From Acidimicrobiaceae bacterium (lineage in GTDB: Bacteria; Actinomycetota; Acidimicrobiia; Acidimicrobiales; RAAP-2), in NCBI GenBank assembly GCA_003133325.1, contig PKXA01000119.1:1-58375 (forward strand): a stretch of DNA of 58,375 nucleotides, in the 5' to 3' direction. The notes beneath the pieces are model-generated. The model did not search any database. It was not told the DNA's origin and saw nothing but the letters and a program-made list of their open reading frames with translations. Shown here one piece after another: positions 34,507-42,701 of this stretch. Positions within the stretch are counted from its first letter, which is position 1. Every line of letters begins with the position of its first letter. The translations under genes and the position numbers were made by a program.

Positions 34507-35931
34507 ATGCCCAAAACCGTGAAACGCCACCGATGCATCGACTGCGGGGCCACCGCTCCCCAGTGGGTGGGCCGGTGCCCGGCTTGTGGGGAGTGGAACA
34601 CGCTGGTCGAGGAGTCGGCGCTCGGGCCCTTGGAACAAGCGGTGAACGACCTCGACCTGTCCTCGATGCCCATCCCTCTCTCCTCGGTGGACGTGGCCGC
34701 CGCCGCGGCGGTGCCCACCGGAGTGGCGGAGTTCGACAGGGTGCTGTCGGGTGGACTGGTCCCCGGATCGGTGACCCTGCTCGGGGGAGAGCCCGGGATC
34801 GGCAAGTCCACCCTGCTGCTCCAGGTACTGGCGGCCCGGGCCGCGGCCGGACACCGGGTCCTTCTGGTATCGGCCGAGGAGTCCGCCCATCAGGTCCGCC
34901 TGAGGGCCGAGCGGTTGGGACCCGTTCCCCCCGGGTTGCTGATCCTGTCCGTGACCGACGTGGGCACGGTCATCAACGCGGTGGTCGAAGCCGAACCCGA
35001 TCTGGTGGTCGTCGACTCCATCCAGGCGGTGGCCATCGGACCGGCCACCGCCGGCGAGCGCCGGGCCGGCGGGGTCCCGGGGAGCATCACCCAGGTCCGG
35101 GAGTGCGCCGATCAACTGGTGGGGCTGGCCAAAGCCCGCCAGGTGGCCACCGTGCTGGTCGGACACGTCACCAAAGATGGTTCCCTGGCCGGACCCAGGG
35201 TCCTCGAGCACATGGTGGATACCGTGTTGAGCTTCGAGGGCGACAGGCATCACGCCCTCCGCATCCTCGCCGCGGTGAAGCACCGGTTCGGGCCCACCGG
35301 AGAGCTCGGGCTCTTCGAAATGGGGGACCAAGGGCTGAATCCGGTAGACGACCCGGGAAGGCTGCTCCTCGGCGACCGGCTGACAGGCGTGGCCGGCGGC
35401 ATCGTCCTCCCGGCCATGCAGGGCCGTCGTACTCTGCTGGTGGAGCTTCAGGCCCTTGTCACCCCGATGGCGCAGGCTCAGCCGAAACGCTCGGTGGTCG
35501 GCCTCGACAGCGGGCGATTGGCCATGACGCTGGCCGTGTTGGCCCGTCACGTGGAGCTTCCGGTGCTGGGTCTCGATGTCTTCGCTTCGGTCGCCGGGGG
35601 GATTCGGGTAACCGAGCCGGCTGCCGACCTGGCCGTGGCCCTGGCGGTGGCATCGGCCACTACCGGGGTACCGCTCCCGGCTGATCTGGCTGCCATCGGG
35701 GAGATCGGACTGGCCGGCGAAGTCCGACAGGTCAACAATCTCCCCCGGCGCCTCGAGGAGTCGTCGCGGCTGGGATTCACCCGGGTGGTGGTGCCGTCAT
35801 CGTCGCCGGCCGCCCCGACCGGGGTCGAACTGATTCGGGTGGAGACGGTGAGCGAAGCCGTCGAGAGGTTTGGCAGTGGGGCCGGCCGCGTGCCGGGCAA
35901 AAGGCCCGCCGAAGGCGATAGCCAGCGTTGA
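34507..35931 (+). CDS. radA: DNA repair protein RadA
   Basis: RadA is a RecA-like helicase that moves recombination branches. The 474-residue protein has the N-terminal C4 zinc motif (CIDCGATAPQWVGRCPACGEW), Walker A GGEPGIGKST, Walker B VVVDSIQAV, the KNRFG-type motif as KHRFGPTGELGLFEM (Asn changed to His), and a C-terminal Lon-like domain (LARHVELPVLGLDVFASVAGG, GEIGLAGEVRQVNNL). It stands directly before disA, the standard order; RadA is known to control DisA in other bacteria. Confidence 0.96.
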   Translation: MPKTVKRHRCIDCGATAPQWVGRCPACGEWNTLVEESALGPLEQAVNDLDLSSMPIPLSSVDVAAAAAVPTGVAEFDRVLSGGLVPGSVTLLGGEPGIGKSTLLLQVLAARAAAGHRVLLVSAEESAHQVRLRAERLGPVPPGLLILSVTDVGTVINAVVEAEPDLVVVDSIQAVAIGPATAGERRAGGVPGSITQVRECADQLVGLAKARQVATVLVGHVTKDGSLAGPRVLEHMVDTVLSFEGDRHHALRILAAVKHRFGPTGELGLFEMGDQGLNPVDDPGRLLLGDRLTGVAGGIVLPAMQGRRTLLVELQALVTPMAQAQPKRSVVGLDSGRLAMTLAVLARHVELPVLGLDVFASVAGGIRVTEPAADLAVALAVASATTGVPLPADLAAIGEIGLAGEVRQVNNLPRRLEESSRLGFTRVVVPSSSPAAPTGVELIRVETVSEAVERFGSGAGRVPGKRPAEGDSQR

Positions 35932-35935
35932 CGGG

Positions 35936-35941
35936 TACCAT
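35936..35941 (+). promoter_or_regulatory. -10 box TACCAT of a leaderless disA transcript
   Basis: TACCAT ends six bases before the GTG of disA at 35948 and lies just behind the radA stop. disA may thus have its own promoter besides read-through from radA. Confidence 0.45.
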
Positions 35942-35947
35942 TCGGGG

Positions 35948-37039
35948 GTGAGCGCACGCCAGAGTTCGGCTCTCAATGATGCCCTGGCGATGGCGGCTCC
36001 GGGACAGCCCCTGCGGGACGGCCTCGACCGGATTCTGCAGGCCAAACGGGGTGGCCTGGTCGTGGTCGGGGATCAACCCGAGGTGCTGTCCATCTGCACC
36101 GGCGGTTTTCTGCTCGATGCCGAGTTCAGCCCGCAGCGTCTGTCGGAGTTGGCGAAGATGGACGGCGCCATCATTTTGGCCGGCGATGCCTCGCGGATCG
36201 CCCGGGCCAATGTGCAGCTGATGCCGAAGTCATCCATCGCCACCACCGAAACCGGCACCCGGCACCGCACCGCCGAGCGGGTGGCCAGGTCGATCAATGT
36301 GCCGGTGCTGTCGGTTTCGGCGGCCATGTCGGTGATTGCCATCTACCGCAATGACCAAAAGCACACGTTGCAACCCATCAGCTGGCTCCGGGACCGCGCC
36401 GACCAGGCCCTGGCCACCCTGCAGCGGTTCCGCAGTCGATACGACGTGGCCCTCTCCGGGCTTTCCACCCTCGAGGTGGAGGACACCGTGTCGGTGGGTG
36501 ATGTGGCCGGTGCGCTGCAGTCGGCGGAGACGGTGGTGCGCATCGCCAGGGAAGTGAGCGGATACGTGGTGGAACTGGGTGATGACGGCCGATTGGTACG
36601 CCTCCAACTGGCGGAGCTGGTCGATGGGGTCGAGCCGTCTTTGCGGCTGGTGGTGCGTGACTATTTGCGCCATCCGTCATCGGACCCCAGCGACAGGGCG
36701 GCAGCGGTGGAACGTGCGGTGGCAAGGTTGGCCAATCTGACCTCCGATGATCTGCGCAACGTGCACAAAGTGGCGGACGTCCTCTCCCTGCCTGCGTCGC
36801 TGACCGACACCCACGCGGGGGTGGAGCCTCGGGGCTATCGGCTCCTCTATCGGCTTCCCCGCTTCTCTGATGCCATCATCGAACGGATCGTGGACCGGTT
36901 CGTGAATCTCCAGCAGATCATGGGGGCCTCGTTGCCCGAATTGGAACAGGTCGAAGGGGTGGGCATAGCCAAAGCCCGTTCGGTCAAGGACGGTCTCACC
37001 CGTTTGGCCGAGACCAGCATCTTCGAGCGATACCAGTAG
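35948..37039 (+). CDS. disA: Diadenylate cyclase / DNA-integrity scanning protein DisA
   Basis: DisA makes the second messenger c-di-AMP from two ATP and stops when it meets branched DNA. From GTG 35948 it has 363 residues: the DAC domain with the catalytic DGA (Asp 72-Gly 73-Ala 74) and RHRTAER (from Arg 105), a helical spine, and a C-terminal helix-hairpin-helix domain (LPELEQVEGVGIAKARSVKDGL) that binds DNA. All catalytic motifs are intact. It follows radA by 16 bases and precedes carD. Confidence 0.95.
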   Translation: MSARQSSALNDALAMAAPGQPLRDGLDRILQAKRGGLVVVGDQPEVLSICTGGFLLDAEFSPQRLSELAKMDGAIILAGDASRIARANVQLMPKSSIATTETGTRHRTAERVARSINVPVLSVSAAMSVIAIYRNDQKHTLQPISWLRDRADQALATLQRFRSRYDVALSGLSTLEVEDTVSVGDVAGALQSAETVVRIAREVSGYVVELGDDGRLVRLQLAELVDGVEPSLRLVVRDYLRHPSSDPSDRAAAVERAVARLANLTSDDLRNVHKVADVLSLPASLTDTHAGVEPRGYRLLYRLPRFSDAIIERIVDRFVNLQQIMGASLPELEQVEGVGIAKARSVKDGLTRLAETSIFERYQ

Positions 37040-37186
37040 TTCTTCGGTCCCACCGGTGGGGGAAGTGCTGGCCCGGCGGGGTGCGGGAGGGAGGGGTGTC
37101 TCCACCGTGTATCCTCAAGTGCTCGCTCTACGCGGTCCCGATGTCGCTCACCTGCCCGGGATCAGCACGCAACGCCAGGAGGAACG

Positions 37187-37663
37187 GTGTTCGACATCGG
37201 TGACAAGGTCGTCTATCCGCACCACGGCGCGGCTGTAGTCGAACGACGTGAAACCAAAGAGGCATTCGGGAAGAAACAGGAGTATCTGGTTCTTCGTCTC
37301 GCCTATGGAGACCTCACCTTGATGGTTCCCTCCGACAACACCGAGGGTGTCGGACTGCGTGAGGTCATCAACGACGAAGAGGTCGAAGAGGTATTTGCGG
37401 TGCTCCGGAAGAAGGAAGCCCGGATGCCGACCAACTGGTCCCGTCGTTACAAGAACCACTCGGAGAAGCTCCGATCCGGCGACATCTACCAGGTTGCCGA
37501 GGTCGTCCGGAACCTCTCGATCCGTGACAAGGACAAGGGCCTGTCGGCTGGGGAGAAGCGAATGCTCCAACGGGCCAGGCAGATTCTGGTGTCCGAGCTC
37601 ACCTTCGCCCTGAACGTCGACGAGGAGACCGCCGAGCTGCGGCTCGACGAGGAACTTCCCTGA
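37187..37663 (+). CDS. carD: CarD-type RNA polymerase-binding transcription regulator
   Basis: CarD binds the RNA polymerase beta subunit and stabilises open complexes at many promoters, including rRNA. The 158-residue product has the Tudor-like RNAP domain (FDIGDKVVYPHHGAAVVERRE, LTLMVPSDNTEGVGLREV) and the helical DNA-binding part (NWSRRYKNHSEKLRSGDIYQVAEVVRNLSIRDKDKGLSAGEKRML). GTG start behind a strong aggagg site. The ispD coding region starts at its stop codon. Confidence 0.95.
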   Translation: MFDIGDKVVYPHHGAAVVERRETKEAFGKKQEYLVLRLAYGDLTLMVPSDNTEGVGLREVINDEEVEEVFAVLRKKEARMPTNWSRRYKNHSEKLRSGDIYQVAEVVRNLSIRDKDKGLSAGEKRMLQRARQILVSELTFALNVDEETAELRLDEELP

Positions 37664-38367
37664 GCCGACTCGGGCCTGTCTGGGCCGTCGTCGTTGCCGG
37701 CGGAACCGGAAGCCGGTTCGGTAGCCAAAAGCAGTTCCTCGACCTCGACGGCAGATCAGTGGTGGCCTGGTCGATCGCCGCGGCCCGCACGGTGGCCGAA
37801 GGTACCGTCGTGGTGGTGCCCGACCCATCGACCACCTCGGCGCCGACCGTGTCCGCCGATGACCTGGGAGTCGACCAGGTGGTCACCGGCGGCGCCACCC
37901 GATCGCTCTCGGTTCGGGCCGGTCTGGCCGCGGTCCCCATGGAGGCGTCGGTGATCATCATCCACGATGCGTCCAGGCCGTTGGCTTCGGCGTCGTTGTT
38001 CGCCTCGGTGGTGCAAGCGTTGACCGGAGATGGTGCAGACGGGGCCCCGGGTTCCCATGGTGCAGATGGGGTCATTCCCGTCCTTCCGGTCGCCGACACC
38101 CTGAAGCGGGTAGTCGGAGGCAAGGTGTCCTCCACTCTGGACCGGGAAGGGATCGTCTCGGTGCAGACCCCCCAGGCGTTTGTGGCCGCCACACTTCGCG
38201 CCGCCCACGCCGGAGGCGGCGAGGCCACCGACGATGCCGGGCTCCTCGAGTCGCTGGGCGCTACGGTGCGCACCGTGCCCGGCGAACCCCGGAACTTCAA
38301 ATTGACCCATCCCGAGGACCTGGCAGTGGCCAGCGCCCTCATACAGAGTGACAGGGCGGCCCGGTGA
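37660..38367 (+). CDS. ispD: 2-C-methyl-D-erythritol 4-phosphate cytidylyltransferase, apparent CTG start
   Basis: IspD couples CTP to MEP in the non-mevalonate isoprenoid pathway. The essential nucleotide-binding segment AVVVAGGTGSRFGSQKQFLDLDG lies at 37690-37760, but upstream of it there is no in-frame ATG, GTG or TTG for at least 100 bases. The CTG at 37660, which overlaps the carD stop (CTGA) and has a gaggaa site about seven bases upstream, gives the right N-terminus (SRLGPVWAVVVAGG). Later motifs are HDASRPLAS, VQTPQAF and DDAGLLESLG. The length is then 235 residues, normal for IspD. A GTG at 37759 would remove the active site. Confidence 0.9.
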   Translation: MSRLGPVWAVVVAGGTGSRFGSQKQFLDLDGRSVVAWSIAAARTVAEGTVVVVPDPSTTSAPTVSADDLGVDQVVTGGATRSLSVRAGLAAVPMEASVIIIHDASRPLASASLFASVVQALTGDGADGAPGSHGADGVIPVLPVADTLKRVVGGKVSSTLDREGIVSVQTPQAFVAATLRAAHAGGGEATDDAGLLESLGATVRTVPGEPRNFKLTHPEDLAVASALIQSDRAAR

Positions 38368-38903
38368 CCGATCCGGCCTCGGCCTTCCGCGTCGGCCAGG
38401 GCATCGACGTGCACCGGTTCTCGGATGACCCGGCCAGAAAATTGGTACTGGGCGGGGTCGTCATCACCGGGGCGGACATCCGGGGCCTCGACGGCCACAG
38501 TGACGCCGACGCGGTGGCCCATGCCATCGCCGACGCCGTGCTCGGGGCGGCGGGACTCGGCGACCTCGGACAACACGCTCCCGATACCGACCCGACCTGG
38601 TCCGGCGCGGACAGCATGGGCATTCTGACCTGGGTGGTGGAGCTGGCCGGCGAAGCCGGATGGTCTCCGGTCAATGCCGACTGCACGGTGGTGGCCGAGC
38701 ACCCCAAGCTGGCACCGTTCGTGGCCGAGATGGCCGAACGTCTGAGCGCGGTACTGCATGCCCCGGTCAACGTGAAGGCCACTCGGGCCGAGGGTTTGGG
38801 TGCACTGGGCCGAGCCGAGGGCATCGCCTGCACCGCCTCGGTCCTCCTGGTGTCTCTGGCTGAAGAGGTTTCTCGAGAGGCGTCCCCCGGGGTGACCGGG
38901 TGA
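38364..38903 (+). CDS. ispF: 2-C-methyl-D-erythritol 2,4-cyclodiphosphate synthase
   Basis: IspF closes the cyclodiphosphate ring in the MEP pathway. The 179-residue product shows the metal site GIDVHRF, LGGVVITGADIRGLDGHSDADAVAHAIADAVLGAAGLGDLG, PDTDP, and VKATRAEGLGALGRAEGIACTA near the end. It starts with GTG overlapping ispD and ends overlapping rlmB. The C-terminus has about 15 extra residues. Adjacent ispD and ispF are the rule in actinobacteria. Confidence 0.95.
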   Translation: MTDPASAFRVGQGIDVHRFSDDPARKLVLGGVVITGADIRGLDGHSDADAVAHAIADAVLGAAGLGDLGQHAPDTDPTWSGADSMGILTWVVELAGEAGWSPVNADCTVVAEHPKLAPFVAEMAERLSAVLHAPVNVKATRAEGLGALGRAEGIACTASVLLVSLAEEVSREASPGVTG

Positions 38904-39886
38904 GCCCGGCAGCCGGAAGTGGCCGGGGCCGGGGCCGGGGCGCTCATGCGCGTGGTGGGGCCCGGGCCGGTGGGACCCCGGGCCAGGGCGGCGCCCCGCG
39001 GGCCGGCAAGCCGGCTCCATCCCGGTCGGGACGTGGGTCCGGTGCCCCGGGACGGGACGTGGCCGGTCGGACAGGCGGTGGCCGGCGGGGTGCCGGCGGC
39101 GATCGGGATCGACCGGCGAAGCGGAACACCGAGGGTGCAGGGCTCGGGGGCGAACAGGTGGAAGGACGCCAGGCCGTTCGTGAGCTGTTGAGCGCCAACC
39201 GGCGTCCGGTGAGCTCGTTGTTGATGGCCGAAGGCATGGATCAGGCTGCCATCCTCAATGAGATCGAGGGTTTGGCGACCAAACGTAGAGTCAAGGTCTC
39301 CTACGTTTCCCGCCGGCGCATCGATCTGGTGGCCCGGACCGAGGGGGCCCAAGGGGTGGTGGCCCTGGCCCGCCCGGTGGCGGAGACGTCGCTCGACAAG
39401 TTGTGCGAACCGTCCAGTGGTGGGCGCCAGCCGTTTCTGCTGGTGCTCGACGGCATCACCGACCCGCACAACCTGGGGGCACTCCTCCGCAGCGCCGAGT
39501 GCGCCGGGGTGACCGGGGTCATCCTGCCCCGGCACCGCTCCGCCCATCTGTCACCCACGGTGGCCAAGGTGGCGGCCGGGGCCATCGAATACCTTCCCAT
39601 GGCCCTGGTGGCCGGTGTGCCCACCGCGCTGCAGCGGCTGTCGACCATGGGGGTATGGAGCGTGGGTCTCGACGGCGAGGCTCCGTCCTCCCTCTACGAG
39701 CTTCCCCTGGGCAAAGAGCCGGTGGCCTTGGTGCTCGGATCGGAGGGCACCGGGTTGGCCGCCCTCACCCGAAAGCGCTGCGACGCCCTTGCCTCGATCC
39801 CCCAGCACGGAAGGCTGTCGTCCCTCAATGTGGCGACGGCCGGGGCCATCGCCTGTTTCGACATCGCCCGACGCCGCAACGGCTGA
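38900..39886 (+). CDS. rlmB: 23S rRNA (guanosine-2'-O)-methyltransferase RlmB (SpoU/TrmH family)
   Basis: RlmB methylates G2251 of 23S rRNA. The 328-residue protein has a basic Gly/Arg-rich N-terminal tail of about 80 residues, partly encoded by a (ggccgg)n run, then the substrate-binding domain (GRQAVRELLSANRRPV) and the knotted SpoU fold: LVLDGITDPHNLGALLRSAECAGVTGVILP, ALVLGSEGTGLA and SLNVATAGAIACFDIARR. GTG overlaps the ispF stop. cysS, often found between ispF and rlmB in actinobacteria, is missing here. Confidence 0.92.
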   Translation: MSPAAGSGRGRGRGAHARGGARAGGTPGQGGAPRAGKPAPSRSGRGSGAPGRDVAGRTGGGRRGAGGDRDRPAKRNTEGAGLGGEQVEGRQAVRELLSANRRPVSSLLMAEGMDQAAILNEIEGLATKRRVKVSYVSRRRIDLVARTEGAQGVVALARPVAETSLDKLCEPSSGGRQPFLLVLDGITDPHNLGALLRSAECAGVTGVILPRHRSAHLSPTVAKVAAGAIEYLPMALVAGVPTALQRLSTMGVWSVGLDGEAPSSLYELPLGKEPVALVLGSEGTGLAALTRKRCDALASIPQHGRLSSLNVATAGAIACFDIARRRNG

Positions 39887-39887
39887 C

Positions 39888-39924
39888 GGTCGCCGACCAG
39901 GGAGCTCAGGTGACTTCGGCGACC
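39888..39924. terminator. Hairpin between convergent rlmB and the DUF427 gene
   Basis: GGTCGCCGA (39888-39896) pairs perfectly with TCGGCGACC (39916-39924) over a 19-base loop. It covers the end of rlmB's 3' region and the last codons of the convergent gene, so it may stop transcription both ways. Confidence 0.4.
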
Positions 39925-40199
39925 TCGACACCCTTCCAAAAGGCGACGCGGCCGAGGATCCCCCTGGCTGCGTCCTTGGGCTCCGGGTAGAACCAGGCGG
40001 CGTCGTCGTTGCGCCGGCCGTCGACCACAACCGACCGATAGCCGGCCTCGCCCTTCCATGGGCAGGTCGAGTGGGCCTGGCTGGGCTCGAGGTATTCAGC
40101 GTGAACGTCGGCTTCGGGGAAGTAGTGATTCCCCTCCACCACCACCGTCTGATCGCTCTGAGCCAGCACTTCCCCGTTCCAAGTTCCACGTATCGTCAT
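39906..40199 (-). CDS. DUF427 domain protein
   Basis: The 97-residue product is a complete single DUF427 domain: IRGTWNGEVLAQSDQTVVVEGNHYFPEADV, the TCPWKGEAGYRSVVVDG core with the conserved CPWKG, and AAWFYPEPKDAA. The family is a small beta fold of unknown biochemical function, common in actinobacteria. The ATG at 40199 faces away from the disulfide reductase gene 66 bases further on, so both may share a control region. Confidence 0.9.
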   Translation of the reverse strand: MTIRGTWNGEVLAQSDQTVVVEGNHYFPEADVHAEYLEPSQAHSTCPWKGEAGYRSVVVDGRRNDDAAWFYPEPKDAARGILGRVAFWKGVEVAEVT

Positions 40200-40264
40200 G
40201 GTAGGTAGAACGATGGTGACGGCAGAAAGGTTCCTGTCATGGAACCGGGGGCAAGGAGCACGAC

Positions 40265-41644
40265 ATGAGCGAGCAGCACGAGGGCGACCGGGCCGAGGTG
40301 GTAGTGGTCGGGATGGGCCCCGGCAGCGAGGACGTGGCTGAACGATTGGCGGAATCGGGTCTCGATGTGGTCGGCATCGACGGCAGGCTGGTGGGGGGCG
40401 AGTGTCCCTACTGGGGGTGCGTCCCCTCCAAGATGATGATCCGGGCGGCAGGCCTGCTGGCCGAAGCCCGGCGGATTCCGGGCATGGCCGGCGAGGCCAC
40501 CGTCACACCGGACTGGGCACCGGTGGCCGAACGGGTCCGCGCCGAGGCCACCGACAACTGGGACGACAAGGTGGCGGTGGACCGCTTCGAGGGGAAAGGT
40601 GGTCGCTTCGTGCGGGGATGGGGCCACCTCGACGGGCCTCATCGAGTCGTGGTGGGGGACAGGACCATCGAAGCCACCCGCGCCATCGTCCTCGGGGTGG
40701 GGGCCAAGGCATGGACACCCCCGATCGCCGGTCTGGTCGACACCCCGTTCTGGACCAACCGGGAGGCCATCGAGACCGCGGAGGTTCCCGAGTCGTTGGC
40801 CGTCATCGGGAGTGGGCCGATCGGCGTCGAGTTGGGACAGGTCTTCTCCCGATTCGGCTCAGCGGTGACCATCCTCGAACGCGAGACCCACCTGATGCCC
40901 CCCGAAGACCCCGACGTCGGGCGCCTGTTGGCCGAGGTCTTCAGCCACGAGGGCATCGATGTCCGCACCGACGTGCGCTTCACGTCGGTGCACCACGACG
41001 GGCACCGCTTTTCGGTGGTCTTCGACAAGGGTGAGCCGGTGGTGGCCGAGCGGTTGCTGGTGGCGGCGGGACGCCGACCCGACCTCGAGCGCCTCAACCT
41101 GGGCTCCCTCGGCCTCGATCCCGAAGCCCACGAGATTCCCACCGATGACCATCTTCGGGTGGTCGACGGAGTGTGGGCGGTCGGCGATGCCACCGGCAAG
41201 GGCGCCTTCACCCATGTGTCGATGTACCAGGCGGACATCGTGGTCAACGACATCTTGGGGGACAAGGTGACCCCCGCCGACTACCGGGCCGTGCCCCGGG
41301 TGACGTTCACCGATCCGGAGATCGGTTCGGTGGGCCTGAGCGAATGGGCGGCCCGGGACCAGGGCATCGAGGTGCGGGTGGGGAAGGCCGATGTGTCCTC
41401 GGTCACCCGGGGATGGATCCACAAGGCCGGAAACCGGGGGTTCATCAAGCTGGTGGAGGACGCCGACCGGGGCGTGTTGGTTGGTGCCGTATCCATGGGC
41501 CCGTGCGGAGGCGAAGTGCTCGGCTTGCTGGCCCTGGCCGTGCACGCCGAGGTTCCCACCGCGAAGTTGCGCAACATGATCTACGCCTATCCGACCTTCC
41601 ACCGGGCCATCGAAACCGCGGTCAAAGACCTCACCGACCGGTAG
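40265..41644 (+). CDS. Pyridine nucleotide-disulfide oxidoreductase (class I, mercuric reductase/lipoamide dehydrogenase-like)
   Basis: The 459-residue flavoprotein has an FAD segment (EVVVVGMGPGSEDVAERLAESG), the redox-active disulfide GGECPYWGCVPSK (Cys 47 and Cys 52, with Tyr-Trp-Gly in the usual four-residue spacing), an NAD(P)H motif (AVIGSGPIGVELGQVFSRFG), the second FAD motif VWAVGDATGKGAFTH, and a dimerisation domain ending in YAYPTFHRAIETAVKDL. The catalytic His-x-x-x-x-Glu pair of lipoamide dehydrogenase is replaced by HRAIETA at the end. The substrate is unknown; no lipoyl or mercury genes are nearby. AAGGAG ribosome site before the ATG. Confidence 0.9.
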   Translation: MSEQHEGDRAEVVVVGMGPGSEDVAERLAESGLDVVGIDGRLVGGECPYWGCVPSKMMIRAAGLLAEARRIPGMAGEATVTPDWAPVAERVRAEATDNWDDKVAVDRFEGKGGRFVRGWGHLDGPHRVVVGDRTIEATRAIVLGVGAKAWTPPIAGLVDTPFWTNREAIETAEVPESLAVIGSGPIGVELGQVFSRFGSAVTILERETHLMPPEDPDVGRLLAEVFSHEGIDVRTDVRFTSVHHDGHRFSVVFDKGEPVVAERLLVAAGRRPDLERLNLGSLGLDPEAHEIPTDDHLRVVDGVWAVGDATGKGAFTHVSMYQADIVVNDILGDKVTPADYRAVPRVTFTDPEIGSVGLSEWAARDQGIEVRVGKADVSSVTRGWIHKAGNRGFIKLVEDADRGVLVGAVSMGPCGGEVLGLLALAVHAEVPTAKLRNMIYAYPTFHRAIETAVKDLTDR

Positions 41645-41686
41645 AACTCGCCGAGCTTCAGCAGTAGGTGGCCTCAGCCGAACGAG

Positions 41687-42682
41687 TCAGCAGTGCGGGT
41701 GACAGAGGGTCATGAGGAACTCGTCGCCCTCGGAGGCCCACATCGAATCGATCACGAAACCGCACTCTTCCAACTCCGCCTCGAGGGCGTCGGGGGTGAA
41801 CTTGGTGCTGATTTCGGTCAGCATCTCCTCGCCCGAGGCAAACGAGATGTCGAGGTCGAGATCGACCATGCGGACGGACTGATCGCTCATGGCCCGTAGC
41901 CACATCTCGATGCGCTGATCATCCTCGTTCCATTTGGCCACGTGCTCGAACTGGGAGGGATCGAAGTCGGCCCCCAACTCGCGGTTGAGCACATGGAGCA
42001 CATTCCGGTTGAACTCGGCGGTCACGCCGGCCGCATCGTCATAGGCATCGACCAGGCGCCCGCGGTCCTTCACCAGATCGGTGCCGATGAGAAGCCGGTC
42101 CCCGGCATCCATGACGCAGTCGAGGTCGACCAGGAACCGCTTGCGTTGGGCCGGATCGAGATTCCCGATGGTGCCGCCCAGGAACGCGAAGAGCCGACAT
42201 CCGCCGGTGGGCAATTGGTCGAGGTGGCGATGGAAGTCACCCACCACCGCGGACACCACCAGACCCGGATAGTCCTCGGCCAGAGCGGTGGCCGCGGCCC
42301 ACAGGGTGGTATCGCTCACGTCGAGGGGAATGTAACGGGCCAGACGACCGGTGGCCTGCATGGCATCGAGAAGGACCCGTGACTTCTCGCAGGTACCGGC
42401 CCCCAACTCGACAAGGGTGTCGGCGTCGGACAGATAGGCCATGTCCTTGGCGTGGGTATCGAGGATCCATCGCTCGGAGCGGGTCGGGTAGTACTCGGGA
42501 AGCCGGGTGATCTCGTCGAAGAGCCGGCTCCCCCGGTCGTCGTAGAAGTAGACGGGAGGCAGTCGCTTGGGGTCGGCGGTGAGACCGGTGCGGACATCGT
42601 GTTCGAGGGCGTTCCGGAGATCGACATCGGAAAGATGGACATCGAGGGTCGGGGCGATGGGCGCGGGGTCGAGAGTTGTCAT
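41687..42682 (-). CDS. egtD: L-histidine N-alpha-methyltransferase EgtD
   Basis: EgtD trimethylates histidine to hercynine, the first step of ergothioneine synthesis. The 331-residue product has PVYFYDDRGSRLFDEITRLPEYYPTRSE, the SAM motif LVELGAGTCEKSRVLLDAM, FLGGTIGNLDP, and VLHVLNRELGADFD, all standard for EgtD. The start codon is 20 bases behind the egtB stop, on the same strand, so the two form one operon. Ergothioneine is a thiol antioxidant, in keeping with the sigR/rsrA pair in this genome. Confidence 0.95.
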   Translation of the reverse strand: MTTLDPAPIAPTLDVHLSDVDLRNALEHDVRTGLTADPKRLPPVYFYDDRGSRLFDEITRLPEYYPTRSERWILDTHAKDMAYLSDADTLVELGAGTCEKSRVLLDAMQATGRLARYIPLDVSDTTLWAAATALAEDYPGLVVSAVVGDFHRHLDQLPTGGCRLFAFLGGTIGNLDPAQRKRFLVDLDCVMDAGDRLLIGTDLVKDRGRLVDAYDDAAGVTAEFNRNVLHVLNRELGADFDPSQFEHVAKWNEDDQRIEMWLRAMSDQSVRMVDLDLDISFASGEEMLTEISTKFTPDALEAELEECGFVIDSMWASEGDEFLMTLCHPHC

Positions 42683-42701
42683 AGATGTATCACCGTAGGG
42701 C

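Noticed and set aside
38925-38945. ggccgg repeats as a regulatory repeat
   Set aside because: They encode the Gly/Arg-rich tail of RlmB in frame and are best explained as coding.
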